Assembly: GCF_029227915.1 (NCBI RefSeq)
Contig: NC_079880.1
Coordinates: 29,073,501 to 29,137,500 of the forward strand
DNA: 64,000 nt
Origin: Hydractinia symbiolongicarpus
Lineage: Eukaryota > Cnidaria > Hydrozoa > Anthoathecata > Hydractiniidae
Reading direction: 5' to 3'
Within the stretch, counting starts at the first letter, position 1; each line of letters begins with the position of its first letter. Below are positions 10,925-24,292 of this stretch, one piece after another. The position numbers and the translations under genes are program-made. The notes beneath the pieces are model-generated. The model searched no databases, had not been told where the DNA came from, and worked only from the letters and a program-made list of their open reading frames with translations.

Positions 10925-13157
10925 TGTCTCATCAAAAATGAAAACATTTTTGAAAACTACAAGTCTCATGCGTTTTAGTAGTGAAAAGATAATTTAAAAA
11001 ATCGTTTTGGAAATGAGTTTACTCCCTGGGTACTTTCTTTGTATACTTTTGACTATACGGGCCAAGCCCCGGATTTACAGAAAATCGCGGGTTTTCGTTT
11101 GCCGGCGATTAAACTTCTTTTGTTCAGCGTCTCATCAAAAATGAAAACATTTTTGAAAACTACAAGTCTTATGCGTTTTAGCGGTGAAAAAATAATTTAA
11201 AAAATCGTTCTGGAAATGAGTTTACTCACAGGGTACTTTCTTTGTATACATTCGACTATACGGGCCAAGCCCGGGATTTACGGGAAATCGCGGGTTTTCG
11301 TTTGCCGGCGATTAAACCTCTTTTATTAGGCGTCTCATCAAAAATGAAAACATTTTTGAAAACTACAAGTCTCATGCGTTTTAGTGGTGAAAAAAATATT
11401 TAAAAAATCGTTCGGGAAATGAGTTTACTCCCTGGGTACTTTTTTTGTATACATTCGACTACACGGGCCAAGCCCGGCAATTACGGGAAATGGCGGGTTT
11501 TGGTTTGCCGGCGATTAAACTTCTTTTATTCAGTGTCTCATCAAAAATGAAAACATTTTTGAAAACTACAAGTCTCATGCGTTTTAGTAGTGAAAATATA
11601 ATTTAAAAAATCGTTTTGGAAATGAGTTTACTCACAGGGTGCTTTCTTTGTATACATTCGACTATACGGGCCAAGCCCGGGATTTACGGGAAATCGCGGG
11701 TTTTCGTTTGCCGGCGATTAAACCACTTTCATTAAGCGTCTCATCAAAAATGAAAACATTTTTAAAAACTACAAGTCTCATGGGCTTTAGAGGTGAAAAA
11801 ATAATTTAAAAAATCGTTTGTGAAATGAGTATACTCCCTTGGTACTTTCTTTGTATACTTTTGATTATACGGGCCCCAGTCCGTGGTTTACGGGAAATGG
11901 CGGGTTTTCGTTTGCCGGCGATTAAACTTCTTTTATTCAGCGTCTCATCAAAAATGAAAACATTTTTGAAAACTACAAGTCTCATGCGTTTTAGTGGTGA
12001 AAAGATAATTTGAAAAATCGTTTGGGAAATGAGTTTACACCCTGGGTACTTTCTTTGTATACTTTTGACTTTACAGGCCGAGTCCGGGATTTACGGGAAA
12101 TCGCAGGTTTTCGTTTGCCGGCGTTTAAACTGCTTTTATTCAGCGTCTCATCAAAAATGAAAACAAGTTTGAAGACTACAAGTCTCATGCGTTTTAGTGG
12201 TGAAAAAATAATTTAAAAAATCGTTCGGGAAATGAGTTTACTCCCTGGGTACTTTTTTTGTATACTTTTAACTATACGGGCCAAGCCCGGGATTTACAGG
12301 AAATCGCGGGTTTTCGTTTGCCGGCGATTAAACTTCTTTTGTTCAGCGTCTCATCAAAAATGAAAACATTTTTGAAAACTACAAGTCTTATGCGTTTTAG
12401 TGGTGAAAAAATAATTTAAAAAATCGTTCTGGAAATGAGTTTACTCACAGGGTACTTTCTTTGTATACATTCGACTATACGGGCCAAGCCCGGGATTTAC
12501 GGAAAATCGCGGGTTTTCGTTTGCCGGCGATTAAACCTCTTTCATTAGGCGTCTCATCAAAAATGAAAACATTTTTGAAAACTAAAAGTCTCATGCGTTT
12601 TAGTGGTGAAAAAAATATTTAAAAAATCGTTCGGGAAATGAGTTTACTCCCTGGGTACTTTCTTTGTATACATTCGACTACACGGGCCAAGCCCGGCAAT
12701 TACGGAAAATTGCGGGTTTTCGTTTGCCGGCGATTAAACTTCTTTTATTCAGTGTCTCATCAAAAATGAAAACATTTTTGAAAACTACAAGTCTCATGCG
12801 TTTTAGTAGTGAAAATATAATTTAAAAAATCGTTTTGGAAATGAGTTTACTCACAGGGTACTTTCCTTGTATACATTCGACTATACGGGCCTAGCCCGGG
12901 ATTTACGAGAAATCGCGGGTTTTCGTTTGCCGGCGATTAAACCACTTTTATTAAGCGTCTCATCAAAAATGAAAACATTTCTGAAAACTACAAGTCTCAT
13001 GCGTTTTAGTGGTGAAAAAATAATTTAAAAAATCGTTAAGGAAATGAGTTCACTCCCTGGGTACTTTCTTTGTATACTTTTGACTATACGGCCGAGTCCG
13101 GGATTTACGGGAAGTCGCGGGTTTCCGTTTGCTGGCGATTAAACTTCTTTTATTCAG
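10925..13157 (+). repeat. Zone 2 HOR block b (11 monomers, ~2.23 kb)
   Basis: This has the same left part as block a, with GGGTTTTGGTTTG at about 11,493. It then passes into a GGGCCCCAGTCCGTGG monomer, a type-K monomer, an AACTAAAAGTC monomer and a TTAAGG/TTCACTCC monomer. The unit recurs at once as block c, with an offset of 2,233 bp at the left end. Confidence 0.8.
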
Positions 13158-15793
13158 TGTCTCATCAAAAATGAAAACATTTTTGAAAACTACAAGTCTC
13201 ATGCGTTTTAGTAGTGAAAAGATAATTTAAAAAATCGTTTTGGAAATGAGTTTACTCCCTGGGTACTTTCTTTGTATACTTTTGACTATACGGGCCAAGC
13301 CCCGGATTTACAGGAAATCGCGGGTTTTCGTTTGCCGGCGATTAAACTTCTTTTGTTCAGCGTCTCATCAAAAATGAAAACATTTTTGAAAACTACAAGT
13401 CTTATGCGTTTTAGCGGTGAAAAAATAATTTAAAAAATCGTTCTGGAAATGAGTTTACTCACAGGGTACTTTCTTTGTATACATTCGACTATACGGGCCA
13501 AGCCCGGGATTTACGGGAAATCGCGGGTTTTCGTTTGCCGGCGATTAAACCTCTTTCATTAGGCGTCTCATCAAAAATGAAAACATTTTTGAAAACTACA
13601 AGTCTCATGCGTTTTAGTGGTGAAAAAAATATTTAAAAAATCGTTCGGGAAATGAGTTTACTCCCTGGGTACTTTTTTTGTATACATTCGACTACACGGG
13701 CCAAGCCCGGCAATTACGGGAAATGGCGGGTTTTGGTTTGCCGGCGATTAAACTTCTTTTATTCAGTGTCTCATCAAAAATGAAAACATTTTTGAAAACT
13801 ACAAGTCTCATGCGTTTTAGTAGTGAAAATATAATTTAAAAAATCGTTTTGGAAATGAGTTTACTCACAGGGTGCTTTCTTTGTATACATTCGACTATAC
13901 GGGCCAAGCCCGGGATTTACGGGAAATCGCGGGTTTTCGTTTGCCGGCGATTAAACCACTTTCATTAAACGTCTCATCAAAAATGAAAACATTTTTGTAA
14001 ACTACAAGTCTCATGCGTTTTAGTGGTGAAAAAATAATTTAAAAAATCGTTAAGGAAATGAGTTCACTCCCTGGGTACTTTCTTTGTATACTTTTGACTA
14101 TACGGCCGAGTCCGGGATTTACGGGAAGTCGCGGGTTTCCGTTTGCTGGCGATTAAACTTCTTTTATTCAGCGTCTCATCAAAAATGAAAACATTTTTAA
14201 AAACTACAAGTCTCATGGGCTTTAGAGGTGAAAAAATAATTTAAAAAATCGTTTGTGAAATGAGTATACTCCCTTGGTACTTTCTTTGTATACTTTTGAT
14301 TATACGGGCCCCAGTCCGTGGTTTACGGGAAATGGCGGGTTTTCCTTTGCCGGCGATTAAACTTCTTTTATTCAGCGTCTCATCAAAAATGAAAACATTT
14401 TTGAAAACTACAAGTCTCATGCGTTTTAGTGGTGAAAAGATAATTTGAAAAATCGTTTGGGAAATGAGTTTACACCCTGGGTACTTTCTTTGTATACTTT
14501 TGACTTTACAGGCCTAGTCCGGGATTTACGGGAAATCGCAGGTTTTCGTTTGCCGGCGTTTAAACTGCTTTTATTCAGCGTCTCATCAAAAATGAAAACA
14601 AGTTTGAAGACTACAAGTCTCATGCGTTTTAGTGGTGAAAAAATAATTTAAAAAATCGTTCGGGAAATGAGTTTACTCCCTGGGTACTTTTTTTGTATAC
14701 TTTTAACTATACGGGCCAAGCCCGGGATTTACAGGAAATCGCGGGTTTTCGTTTGCCGGCGATTAAACTTCTTTTGTTCAGCGTCTCATCAAAAATGAAA
14801 ACATTTTTGAAAACTACAAGTCTTATGCGTTTTAGTGGTGAAAAAATAATTTAAAAAATCGTTCTGGAAATGAGTTTACTCACAGGGTACTTTCTTTGTA
14901 TACATTCGACTATACGGGCCAAGCCCGGGATTTACGGAAAATCGCGGGTTTTCGTTTGCCGGCGATTAAACCTCTTTCATTAGGCGTCTCATCAAAAATG
15001 AAAACATTTTTGAAAACTAAAAGTCTCATGCGTTTTAGTGGTGAAAAAAATATTTAAAAAATCGTTCGGGAAATGAGTTTACTCCCTGGGTACTTTCTTT
15101 GTATACATTCGACTACACGGGCCAAGCCCGGCAATTACGGAAAATTGCGGGTTTTCGTTTGCCGGCGATTAAACCTCTTTCATTAGGCGTCTCATCAAAA
15201 ATGAAAACATTTTTGAAAACTAAAAGTCTCATGCGTTTTAGTGGTGAAAAAAATATTTAAAAAATCGTTCGGGAAATGAGTTTACTCCCTGGGTACTTTC
15301 TTTGTATACATTCGACTACACGGGCCAAGCCCGGCAATTACGGAAAATTGCGGGTTTTCGTTTGCCGGCGATTAAACTTCTTTTATTCAGTGTCTCATCA
15401 AAAATGAAAACATTTTTGAAAACTACAAGTCTCATGCGTTTTAGTAGTGAAAATATAATTTAAAAAATCGTTTTGGAAATGAGTTTACTCACAGGGTACT
15501 TTCCTTGTATACATTCGACTATACGGGCCAAGCCCGGGATTTACGAGAAATCGCGGGTTTTCGTTTGCCGGCGATTAAACCACTTTTATTAAGCGTCTCA
15601 TCAAAAATGAAAACATTTCTGAAAACTACAAGTCTCATGCGTTTTAGTGGTGAAAAAATAATTTAAAAAATCGTTAAGGAAATGAGTTCACTCCCTGGGT
15701 ACTTTCTTTGTATACTTTTGACTATACGGCCGAGTCCGGGATTTACGGGAAGTCGCGGGTTTCCGTTTGCTGGCGATTAAACTTCTTTTATTC
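13158..15793 (+). repeat. Zone 2 HOR block c (13 monomers, ~2.64 kb)
   Basis: This is a tandem copy of block b with two extra monomers. One is a TTAAGGAAATGAGTTCAC monomer at about 14,050. The other is a single-monomer tandem duplication, visible as AACTAAAAGTC at about 15,016 and again 203 bp later. The inner part shows an exact 2,435-bp offset (11,825 to 14,260 and 12,010 to 14,445). Confidence 0.8.
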
Positions 15794-18700
15794 AGCGTCT
15801 CATCAAAAATGAAAACATTTTTAAAAACTACAAGTCTCATGGGCTTTAGAGGTGAAAAAATATTTTAAAAAATCGTTCGTGAAATGAGTTTACTCCCTTG
15901 GTACTTTCTTTGTATACTTTTGATTATACGGGCCCCAGTCCGTGGTTTACGGGAAATGGCGGGTTTTCGTTTGCCGGCGATTAAACCACTTTTATTCAGC
16001 GTCTCATCAAAAATGAAAACATTTTTGAAAACTACAAGTCTCATGCGTTTTAGTGGTGAAAAGATAATTTAAAAAATCGTTCGGGAAATGAGTTTACTCC
16101 CTGGGTACTTTCTTTGTATACTTTTAACTATACGGGCCAAGCCCGGGATTTACAGGAAATCGCGGGTTTTCGTTTGCCGGCGATTAAACTTCTTTTGTTC
16201 AGCGTCTCATCAAAAATGAAAACATTTTTGAAAACTACAAGTCTTATGCGTTTTAGTGGTGAAAAAATAATTTAAAAAATCGTTCTGGAAATGAATTTAC
16301 TCACAGGGTACTTTCTTTGTATACATTCGACTATAAGGGCCAAGCCCGGGATTTACGGGAAATCGCGGGTTTTCGTTTGCCGGCGATTAAACCTCTTTCA
16401 TTAGGCGTCTCATCAAAAATGAAAACATTTTTGAAAACTACAAGTCTCATGCGTTTTAGTGGTGAAAAAAATATTTAAAAAATCGTTCGGGAAATGAGTT
16501 TACTCCCTGGGTACTTTCTTTGTATACATTCGACTACACGGGCCAAGCCCGGCAATTACGGAAAATGGCGGGTTTTCGTTTGCCGGCGATTAAACTTCTT
16601 TTATTCAGCGTCTCATCAAAAATGAAAACATTTTTGAAAACTACAAGTCTCATGCGTTTTAGTGGTGAAAAGATAATTTGAAAAATCGTTCGGGAAATGA
16701 GTTTACACCCTGGGTACTTTCTTTGTATACTTTTAACTATACGGGCCAAGCCCGGGATTTACAGGAAATCGCGGGTTTTCGTTTGCCGGCGATTAAACTT
16801 CCTTTGTTCAGCGTCTCATCAAAAATGAAAACATTTTTGAAAACTACAAGTCTTATGCGTTTTAGTGGTGAAAAAATAATTTAAAAAATCGTTCTGGAAA
16901 TGAGTTTACTCACAGGGTAGGGAGGAATAGTGGGAGGGAAATCGCGGGTTTTCGTTTGCCGGCGATTAAACCACTTTTATTAAGCGTCCCATCAAAAATG
17001 AAAACATTTCTGAAAACTACAAGTCTCATGCGTTTTAGTGGTGAAAAAATAATTTAAAAAATCGTTAAGGAAATGAGTTCACTCCCTGGGTACTTTCTTT
17101 GTATACTTTTGACTATACGGCCGAGTCCGGGATTTACGGGAAGTCGCGGGTTTCCGTTTGCTGGCGATTAAACTTCTTTTATTCAGCGTCTCATCAAAAA
17201 TGAAAACATTTTTAAAAACTACAAGTCTCATGGGCTTTAGAGGTGAAAAAATAATTTAAAAAATCGTTCGTGAAATGAGTTTACTCCCTTGGTACTTTCT
17301 TTGTATACTTTTGATTATTTGGGCCCCAGTCCGTGGTTTACGGGAAATGGCGGGTTTTCGTTTGCCGGCGATTAAACTTCTTTTATTCAGCGTCTCATCA
17401 AAAATGAAAACATTTTTGAAAACTACAAGTCTCATGCGTTTTAGTGGTGAAAAGATAATTTGAAAAATCGTTCGGGAAATGAGTTTACACCCTGGGTACT
17501 TTCTTTGTATACTTTTGACTTTACAGGCCGAGTCCGGGATTTACGGGAAATCGCAGGTTTTCGTTTGCCGGCGTTTAAACTGCTTTTATTCAGCGTCTCA
17601 TCAAAAATGAAAACAAGTTTGAAGACTACAAGTCTCATGCGTTTTAGTGGTGAAAAAATAATTTAAAAAATCGTTCGGGAAATGAGTTTACTCCCTGGGT
17701 ACTTTCTTTGTATACTTTTAACTATACGGGCCAAGCCCGGGATTTACAGGAAATCGCGGGTTTTCGTTTGCCGGCGATTAAACTTCTTTTGTTCAGCGTC
17801 TCATCAAAAATGAAAACATTTTTGAAAACTACAAGTCTTATGCGTTTTAGTGGTGAAAAAATAATTTAAAAAATCGTTCTGGAAATGAGTTTACTCACAG
17901 GGTACTTTCTTTGTATACATTCGACTATACGGGCCAAGCCCGGGATTTACGGGAAATCGCGGGTTTTCGTTTGCCGGCGATTAAACCTCTTTCATTAGGC
18001 GTCTCATCAAAAATGAAAACATTTTTGAAAACAACAAGTCTCATGCGTTTTAGTGGTGAAAAAAATATTTAAAAAATCGTTCGGGAAATGAGTTTACTCC
18101 CTGGGTACTTTCTTTGTATACATTCGACTACACTGGCCAAGCCCGGCAATTACGGGAAATGGCGGGTTTTCGTTTGCCGGCGATTAAACTTCTTTTATTC
18201 AGTGTCTCATCAAAAATGAAAACATTTTTGAAAACTACAAGTCTCATGCGTTTTTGTAGTGAAAAGATAATTTAAAAAATCGTTTTGGAAATGAGTTTAC
18301 TCACAGGGTACTTTCTTTGTATACACTCGACTATACGGGCCAAGCCCGGGATTTACGGGAAATCGCGGGTTTTCGTTTGCCGGCGATTAAACCACTTTCA
18401 TTAAGCGTCTCATCAAAAATGAAAACATTTCTGAAAATTACAAGTCTCATGCGTTTCATTGGTGAAAAAATAATTTAAAAAATCGTTCAGGAAATGAGTT
18501 CACTCCCTGGGTACTTTCTTTGTATACTTTTGACTATACGGCCGAGTCTGGGATTTACGGGAAGTTGCGGGTTTCCGTTTGCCGGCAATTAAACTTCTTT
18601 TATTCAGCGTCTCATCAAAAATGAAAACATTTCTAAAAACAACAAGTCTCATGCGTTTTAGTTGTGAAAAAATAATTTAAAAAATCGTTCGTGAAATGAG

Positions 18701-19500
18701 TTTACTCCCTTGGTACTTTCTTTGTATACTTTTGATTATACGGGCCCCAGTCCGTGGTTTACGGGAAATGGCGGATTTTCGTTTGCCGGCGATTAAACTT
18801 CTTTTATTCAGCGTCTCATCAAAAATGAAAACATTTTTGAAAACTACAAGTCTCATGCGTTTTAGTGGTGAAAAAATAATTTAAAAAATCGTTCTGGAAA
18901 TGAGTTTACTCACAGGGTACTTTCTTTGTATACATTCGACTATACGGGCCAAGCCCGGGATTTACGGGAAATCGCGGGTTTTCGTTTGCCGGCGATTAAA
19001 CCTCTTTCATTAGGCGTCTCATCAAAAATGAAAACATTTTTGAAAACAACAAGTCTCATGCGTTTTTGTAGTGAAAAGATAATTTAAAAAATCGTTTTTG
19101 AAATGAGTTTACTCACAGGGTACTTTCTTTGTATACACTCGACTATACGGGCCAAGCCCGGGATTTACGGGAAATCGCGGGTTTTCGTTTGCCGGCGATT
19201 AAACCACTTTCATTAAGCGTCTCATCAAAAATGAAAACATTTCTGAAAATTACAAGTCTCATGCGTTTCAGTGGTGAAAAAATAATTTAAAAAATCGTTC
19301 AGGAAATGAGTTCACTCCCTGGGTACTTTCTTTGTATATTTTTGACTATACGGCCGAGTCCGGGATTTACGGGAAGTTGCGGGTTTCCGTTTGCCGGCGA
19401 TTAAACTTCTTTTATTCAGCGTCTCATCAAAAATGAAAACATTTTTGAAAACTACAAGTCTCATGCGTTTTAGTGGTGAAAAGATAATTTGAAAAATCGT
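15794..19500 (+). repeat. Zone 2, mixed satellite stretch
   Basis: About 18 monomers that reuse the zone-2 types: GGGCCCCAGTCCGTGG at 15,913, 17,322 and 18,744, type K at about 17,480, CTTATG/CTTTTGTTCAGCG types and CACAGGG types. The segment 17,241-18,000 matches 11,790-12,540 closely. It contains the only foreign bases in the window, described separately. No gene is visible. Confidence 0.8.
16920..16935 (+). other. 16-nt filler at an internal monomer deletion
   Basis: Between CACAGGGTA and GGGAAATCGCGGG, where neighbouring monomers have 46 satellite bases, this copy has 16 unrelated purine-rich bases (GGGAGGAATAGTGGGA). The flanks on both sides are normal satellite. Deletion plus short filler is what error-prone end joining typically leaves. 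An assembly or read error is possible and cannot be excluded from sequence alone. Confidence 0.8.
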
Positions 19501-19619
19501 TCGGGAAATGAGTTTACTCCCTGGGTACTTTCTTTGTATACATTCGACTACACGGGCCAAGCCCGGCAATTACGGGAAATGGCGGGTTTTCGTTTGCCGG
19601 CGATTAAACTTCTTTTATT

Positions 19620-20710
19620 CAGCGTCTCATCAAAAATGAAAACATTTTTAAAAACTTCAAGTCTCATGGGCTTTAGAGGTGAAATAATAATTTAAAAAAT
19701 CGTTCGGGTAATGAGTTTACACCCTGGGTACTTTCTTTGTATACTTTTGACTATACGGGCCGAGTCCGGCAGTTACGGGAAATCGCAGGTTTTCGTTTGC
19801 CGGCGATTAAATTTCTTTTATTCAGCGTCTCATCAAAAATGAAAACATTTTTGAAAACTACAAGTCTCATGCGTTTTAGTGGTGAAAAAATAATTTAAAA
19901 AATCGTTCGTGAAATGAGTTTACTCCCTTGGTACTTTCTTTGTATACTTTTGATTATACGGGCCCCAGTCCGGGGTTTACGGGAAATGGCGGGTTTTCGT
20001 TATCCGGCGATTAAACTTCTTTTATTCAGCGTCTCATCAAAAATGAAAACATTTTTGAAAACTACAAGTCTCAAGCGTTATAGTGGTGAAAAAATAATTT
20101 AAAAAATCGTTCGGGAAATGAGTTTACTCCCTGTGTACTTTCTTTGTATACTTTTGACTATACGGGCCAAGCCCGGGATTTACGGGAAATCGCGGGTTTT
20201 CGTTTGCCGGCGATTAAACTTCTTTTATTCAGCGTCTCATCAAAAATGAAAACATTTTTGAAAACTACAAGTCTTATGCGTTTTAGTGGTGAAAAAAAAA
20301 ATTTAAAAAATCGTTCGGGAAATGAGTTTACTCCCTGGGTACTTTCTTTGTATACATTCGACTACACGGGCGAAGCCCGGGATTTATGGGAAATCGCTGG
20401 TTTTCGCTTGCCGGCAATAAAAACCTCTTTTATTCAGCGTCTCATCAAAAATAAAAACATTTTTGAAAACTACAAGTCTCATGCGTTTTAGTGGTGAAAA
20501 AATAATTTAAAAAATCGTTCGGGAAATGAGTTTACTCCCTGGGTACTTTCTTTGTATACTTTTGACTATACGGGCCGAGTCCGGGATTTTCGGAAAGTCG
20601 CGGGTTTTCGTTTGCCGGCGATTAAACTTCTTTTATTCAGCGTCTCATCAAAAATGAAAACATTTTTGAAAACTACAAGTCTTATGCGTTTTAGTGGTGA
20701 AAAAAAAATT
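19620..20710 (+). repeat. Zone 3 block, copy 1 of a ~1.1-kb segment
   Basis: The segment from the CATGGGCTTTAGAGG monomer through the GCCGGCAATAAAAACCTC monomer recurs 4,673 bp downstream (24,293-25,380). Much of it recurs a further 4,064 bp on (from about 28,357). All share TCAAGCGTTATAGTGG and CCCTGTGTAC. The 115-codon open frame it contains is repeated with it and is not a gene. Confidence 0.75.
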
Positions 20711-20778
20711 TAAAAAATCGTTCAGGAAATGAGTTCACTCCCTGGGTACTTTCTTTGTATACTTTTGACTATACGGCC

Positions 20779-22180
20779 GAGTCCGGGATTTACAGGAAGT
20801 TGCGGGTTTCCGTTTGCCGGCGATTAAACTTCTTTTATTCAGCGTCTCATCAAAAATGAAAACATTTCTAAAAACTACAAGTCTCATGCGTTTTAGTGGT
20901 GAAAAAATAATTTAAAAAATCGTTCGTGAAATGAGTTTACTCCCTTGGTACTTTCTTTGTATACTTTTGATTATACGGGCCCCAGTCCGTGGTTTACGGG
21001 AAATGGCGGGTTTTCGGTTGCCGGCGATTAAACTTCTTTTATTCAGCGTCTCATCAAAAATGAAAACATTTTTGAAAACTACAAGTCTCATGCGTTTTAG
21101 TGGTGAAAAGATAATTTGAAAAATCGTTCAGGAAATGAGTTTACTCCCTGGGTACTTTCTTTGTATACATTCGACTACACGGGCCAAGCCCGGCAATTAC
21201 GGGAAATGGCGGGTTTTCGTTTGCCGGCGATTAAACTTCTTTTATTCAGTGTCTCATCAAAAATGAAAACATTTTTGAAAACTACAAGTCTCATGCGTTT
21301 TTGTAGTGAAAAGATAATTTAAAAAATCGTTTTGGAAATGAGTTTACTCACAGGGTACTTTCTTTGTATACATTCGACTATACGGGCCAAGCCCGGGATT
21401 TACGGGAAATCGCGGGTTTTCGTTTGCCGGCGATTAAACCACCTTCATTAAGCGTCTCATCAAAAATGAAAACATTTCTGAAAATTACAAGTCTCATGCG
21501 TTTCAGTGGTGAAAAAATAATTTAAAAAATCGTTCAGGAAATGAGTTCACTCCCTGGGTACTTTCTTTGTATACTTTTGACTATACGGCCGAGTCCGGGA
21601 TTTACGGGAAGTTGCGGGTTTCTGTTTGCCGGCGATTAAACTTCTTTTATTTAGCGTCTCATCAAAAATGAAAACATTTCTAAAAACTACAAGTCTCATG
21701 CGTTTTAGTGGTGAAAAAATAATTTAAAAAATCGTTCGTGAAATGAGTTTACTCCCTTGGTACTTTCTTTGTATACTTTTGATTATACGGGCCCCAGTCC
21801 GTGGTTTACGGGAAATGGCGGGTTTTCGTTTGCCGGCGATTAAACTTCTTTTATTCAGCGTCTCATCAAAAATGAAAACATTTTTGAAAACTACAAGTCT
21901 CATGCGTTTTAGTGGTGAAAAGATAATTTGAAAAATCGTTCGGGAAATGAGTTTACACCCTGGGTACTTTCTTTGTATACTTTTGACTTTACAGGCCGAG
22001 TCTGGAGTTTACGGGAAATCGCAGGTTTTCGTTTGCCGGCGTTTAAACTTCTTTTATTTAGCGTCTGAGCAAAAATGAAAACAAGTTTGAAGACTACAAG
22101 TCTCAAGCGTTATAGTGGTGAAAAAATAATTTAAAAAATCGTTCGGGAAATGAGTTTACTCCCTGTGTACTTTCTTTGTA
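20779..22180 (+). repeat. Zone 3 seven-monomer block, copy 1 (partner 26,670-28,071)
   Basis: From GAGTCCGGGATTTACAGG to CCCTGTGTAC, the order is repeated 5,891 bp downstream (21,116 to 27,007, 21,743 to 27,634, 21,909 to 27,800). Rare variants are shared: ATTTAGCGTCTGAGC and TCAAGCGTTATAGTGG. The first ~870 bp also recurs 2,235 bp downstream at about 23,014. Confidence 0.8.
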
Positions 22181-24292
22181 TACTTTTGACTATACGGGCC
22201 AAGCCCGGGATTTACGGGAAATCGCGGGTTTTCGTTTGCCGGCGATTAAACTTCTTTTATTCAGCGTCTCATCAAAAATGAAAACATTTCTAAAAACAAC
22301 AAGTCTCATGCGTTTTAGTGGTGAAAAAATAATTTAAAAAATCGTTCGTGAAATGAGTTTACTCCCTTGGTACTTTCTTTGTATACTTTTGATTATACGG
22401 GCCCCAGTCCGTGGTTTACGGGAAATGGCGGGTTTTCGTTTGTCGGCGATTAAACTTCTTTTATTCAGCGTCTCATCAAAAATGAAAACATTTTTGAAAA
22501 CTACAAGTCTCATGCGTTTTAGTGGTGAAAAAATAATTTAAAAAATCGTTCTGGAAATGAGTTTACTCACAGGGTACTTTCTTTGTATACATTCGACTAT
22601 ACGGGCCAAGCCCGGGATTTACGGGAAATCGCGGGTTTTCGTTTGCCGGCGATTAAACCTCTTTCATTAGGCGTCTCATCAAAAATGAAAACATTTTTGA
22701 AAACAACAAGTCTCATGCGTTTTTGTAGTGAAAAGATAATTTAAAAAATCGTTTTTGAAATGAGTTTACTCACAGGGTACTTTCTTTGTATACACTCGAC
22801 TATACGGGCCAAGCCCGGGATTTACGGGAAATCGCGGGTTTTCGTTTGCCGGCGATTAAACCACTTTCATTAAGCGTCTCATCAAAAATGAAAACATTTT
22901 TGAAAACAACAAGTCTCATGCGTTTTTGTAGTGAAAAGATAATTTAAAAAATCGTTTTTGAAATGAGTTTACTCACAGGGTACTTTCTTTGTATACACTC
23001 GACTATACGGGCCGAGTCCGGGATTTACAGGAAGTTGCGGGTTTCCGTTTGCCGGCGATTAAACTTCTTTTATTCAGCGTCTCATCAAAAATGAAAACAT
23101 TTCTAAAAACTACAAGTCTCATGCGTTTTAGTGGTGAAAAAATAATTTAAAAAATCGTTCGTGAAATGAGTTTACTCCCTTGGTACTTTCTTTGTATACT
23201 TTTGATTATACGGGCCCCAGTCCGTGGTTTACGGGAAATGGCGGGTTTTCGTTTGCCGGCGATTAAACTTCTTTTATTCAGCGTCTCATCAAAAATGAAA
23301 ACATTTTTGAAAACTACAAGTCTCATGCGTTTTAGTGGTGAAAAGATAATTTGAAAAATCGTTCAGGAAATGAGTTTACTCCCTGGGTACTTTCTTTGTA
23401 TACATTCGACTACACGGGCCAAGCCCGGCAATTACGGGAAATGGCGGGTTTTCGTTTGCCGGCGATTAAACTTCTTTTATTCAGTGTCTCATCAAAAATG
23501 AAAACATTTTTGAAAACTACAAGTCTCATGCGTTTTTGTAGTGAAAAGATAATTTAAAAAATCGTTTTGGAAATGAGTTTACTCACAGGGTACTTTCTTT
23601 GTATACATTCGACTATACGGGCCAAGCCCGGGATTTACGGGAAATCGCGGGTTTTCGTTTGCCGGCGATTAAACCACCTTCATTAAGCGTCTCATCAAAA
23701 ATGAAAACATTTCTGAAAATTACAAGTCTCATGCGTTTCAGTGGTGAAAAAATAATTTAAAAAATCGTTCAGGAAATGAGTTCACTCCCTGGGTACTTTC
23801 TTTGTATACTTTTGACTATACGGCCGAGTCCGGGATTTACGGGAAGTTGCGGGTTTCTGTTTGCCGGCGATTAAACTTCTTTTATTCAGCGTCTCATCAA
23901 AAATGAAAACATTTTTGAAAACTACAAGTCTCATGCGTTTTAGTGGTGAAAAGATAATTTAAAAAGTCGTTCGGGAAATGAGTTTACTCCCTGGGTACTT
24001 TCTTTGTATACATTCGACTACACGGGCCAAGCCCGGCAATTACGGGAAATGGCGGGTTTTCGTTTGCCGGCGATTAAACTTCTTTTATTCAGTGTCTCAT
24101 CAAAAATGAAAACATTTTTGAAAACTACAAGTCTCATGCGTTTTAGTGGTGAAAAAATAATTTAAAAAATCGTTCGGGAAATGAGTTTACTCCCTGGGTA
24201 CTTTCTTTGTATACTTTTGACTATACGGGCCGAGTCCGGGATTTACGGGAAGTCGCGGGTTTTCGTTTGCCGGCGATTAAACTTCTTTTATT

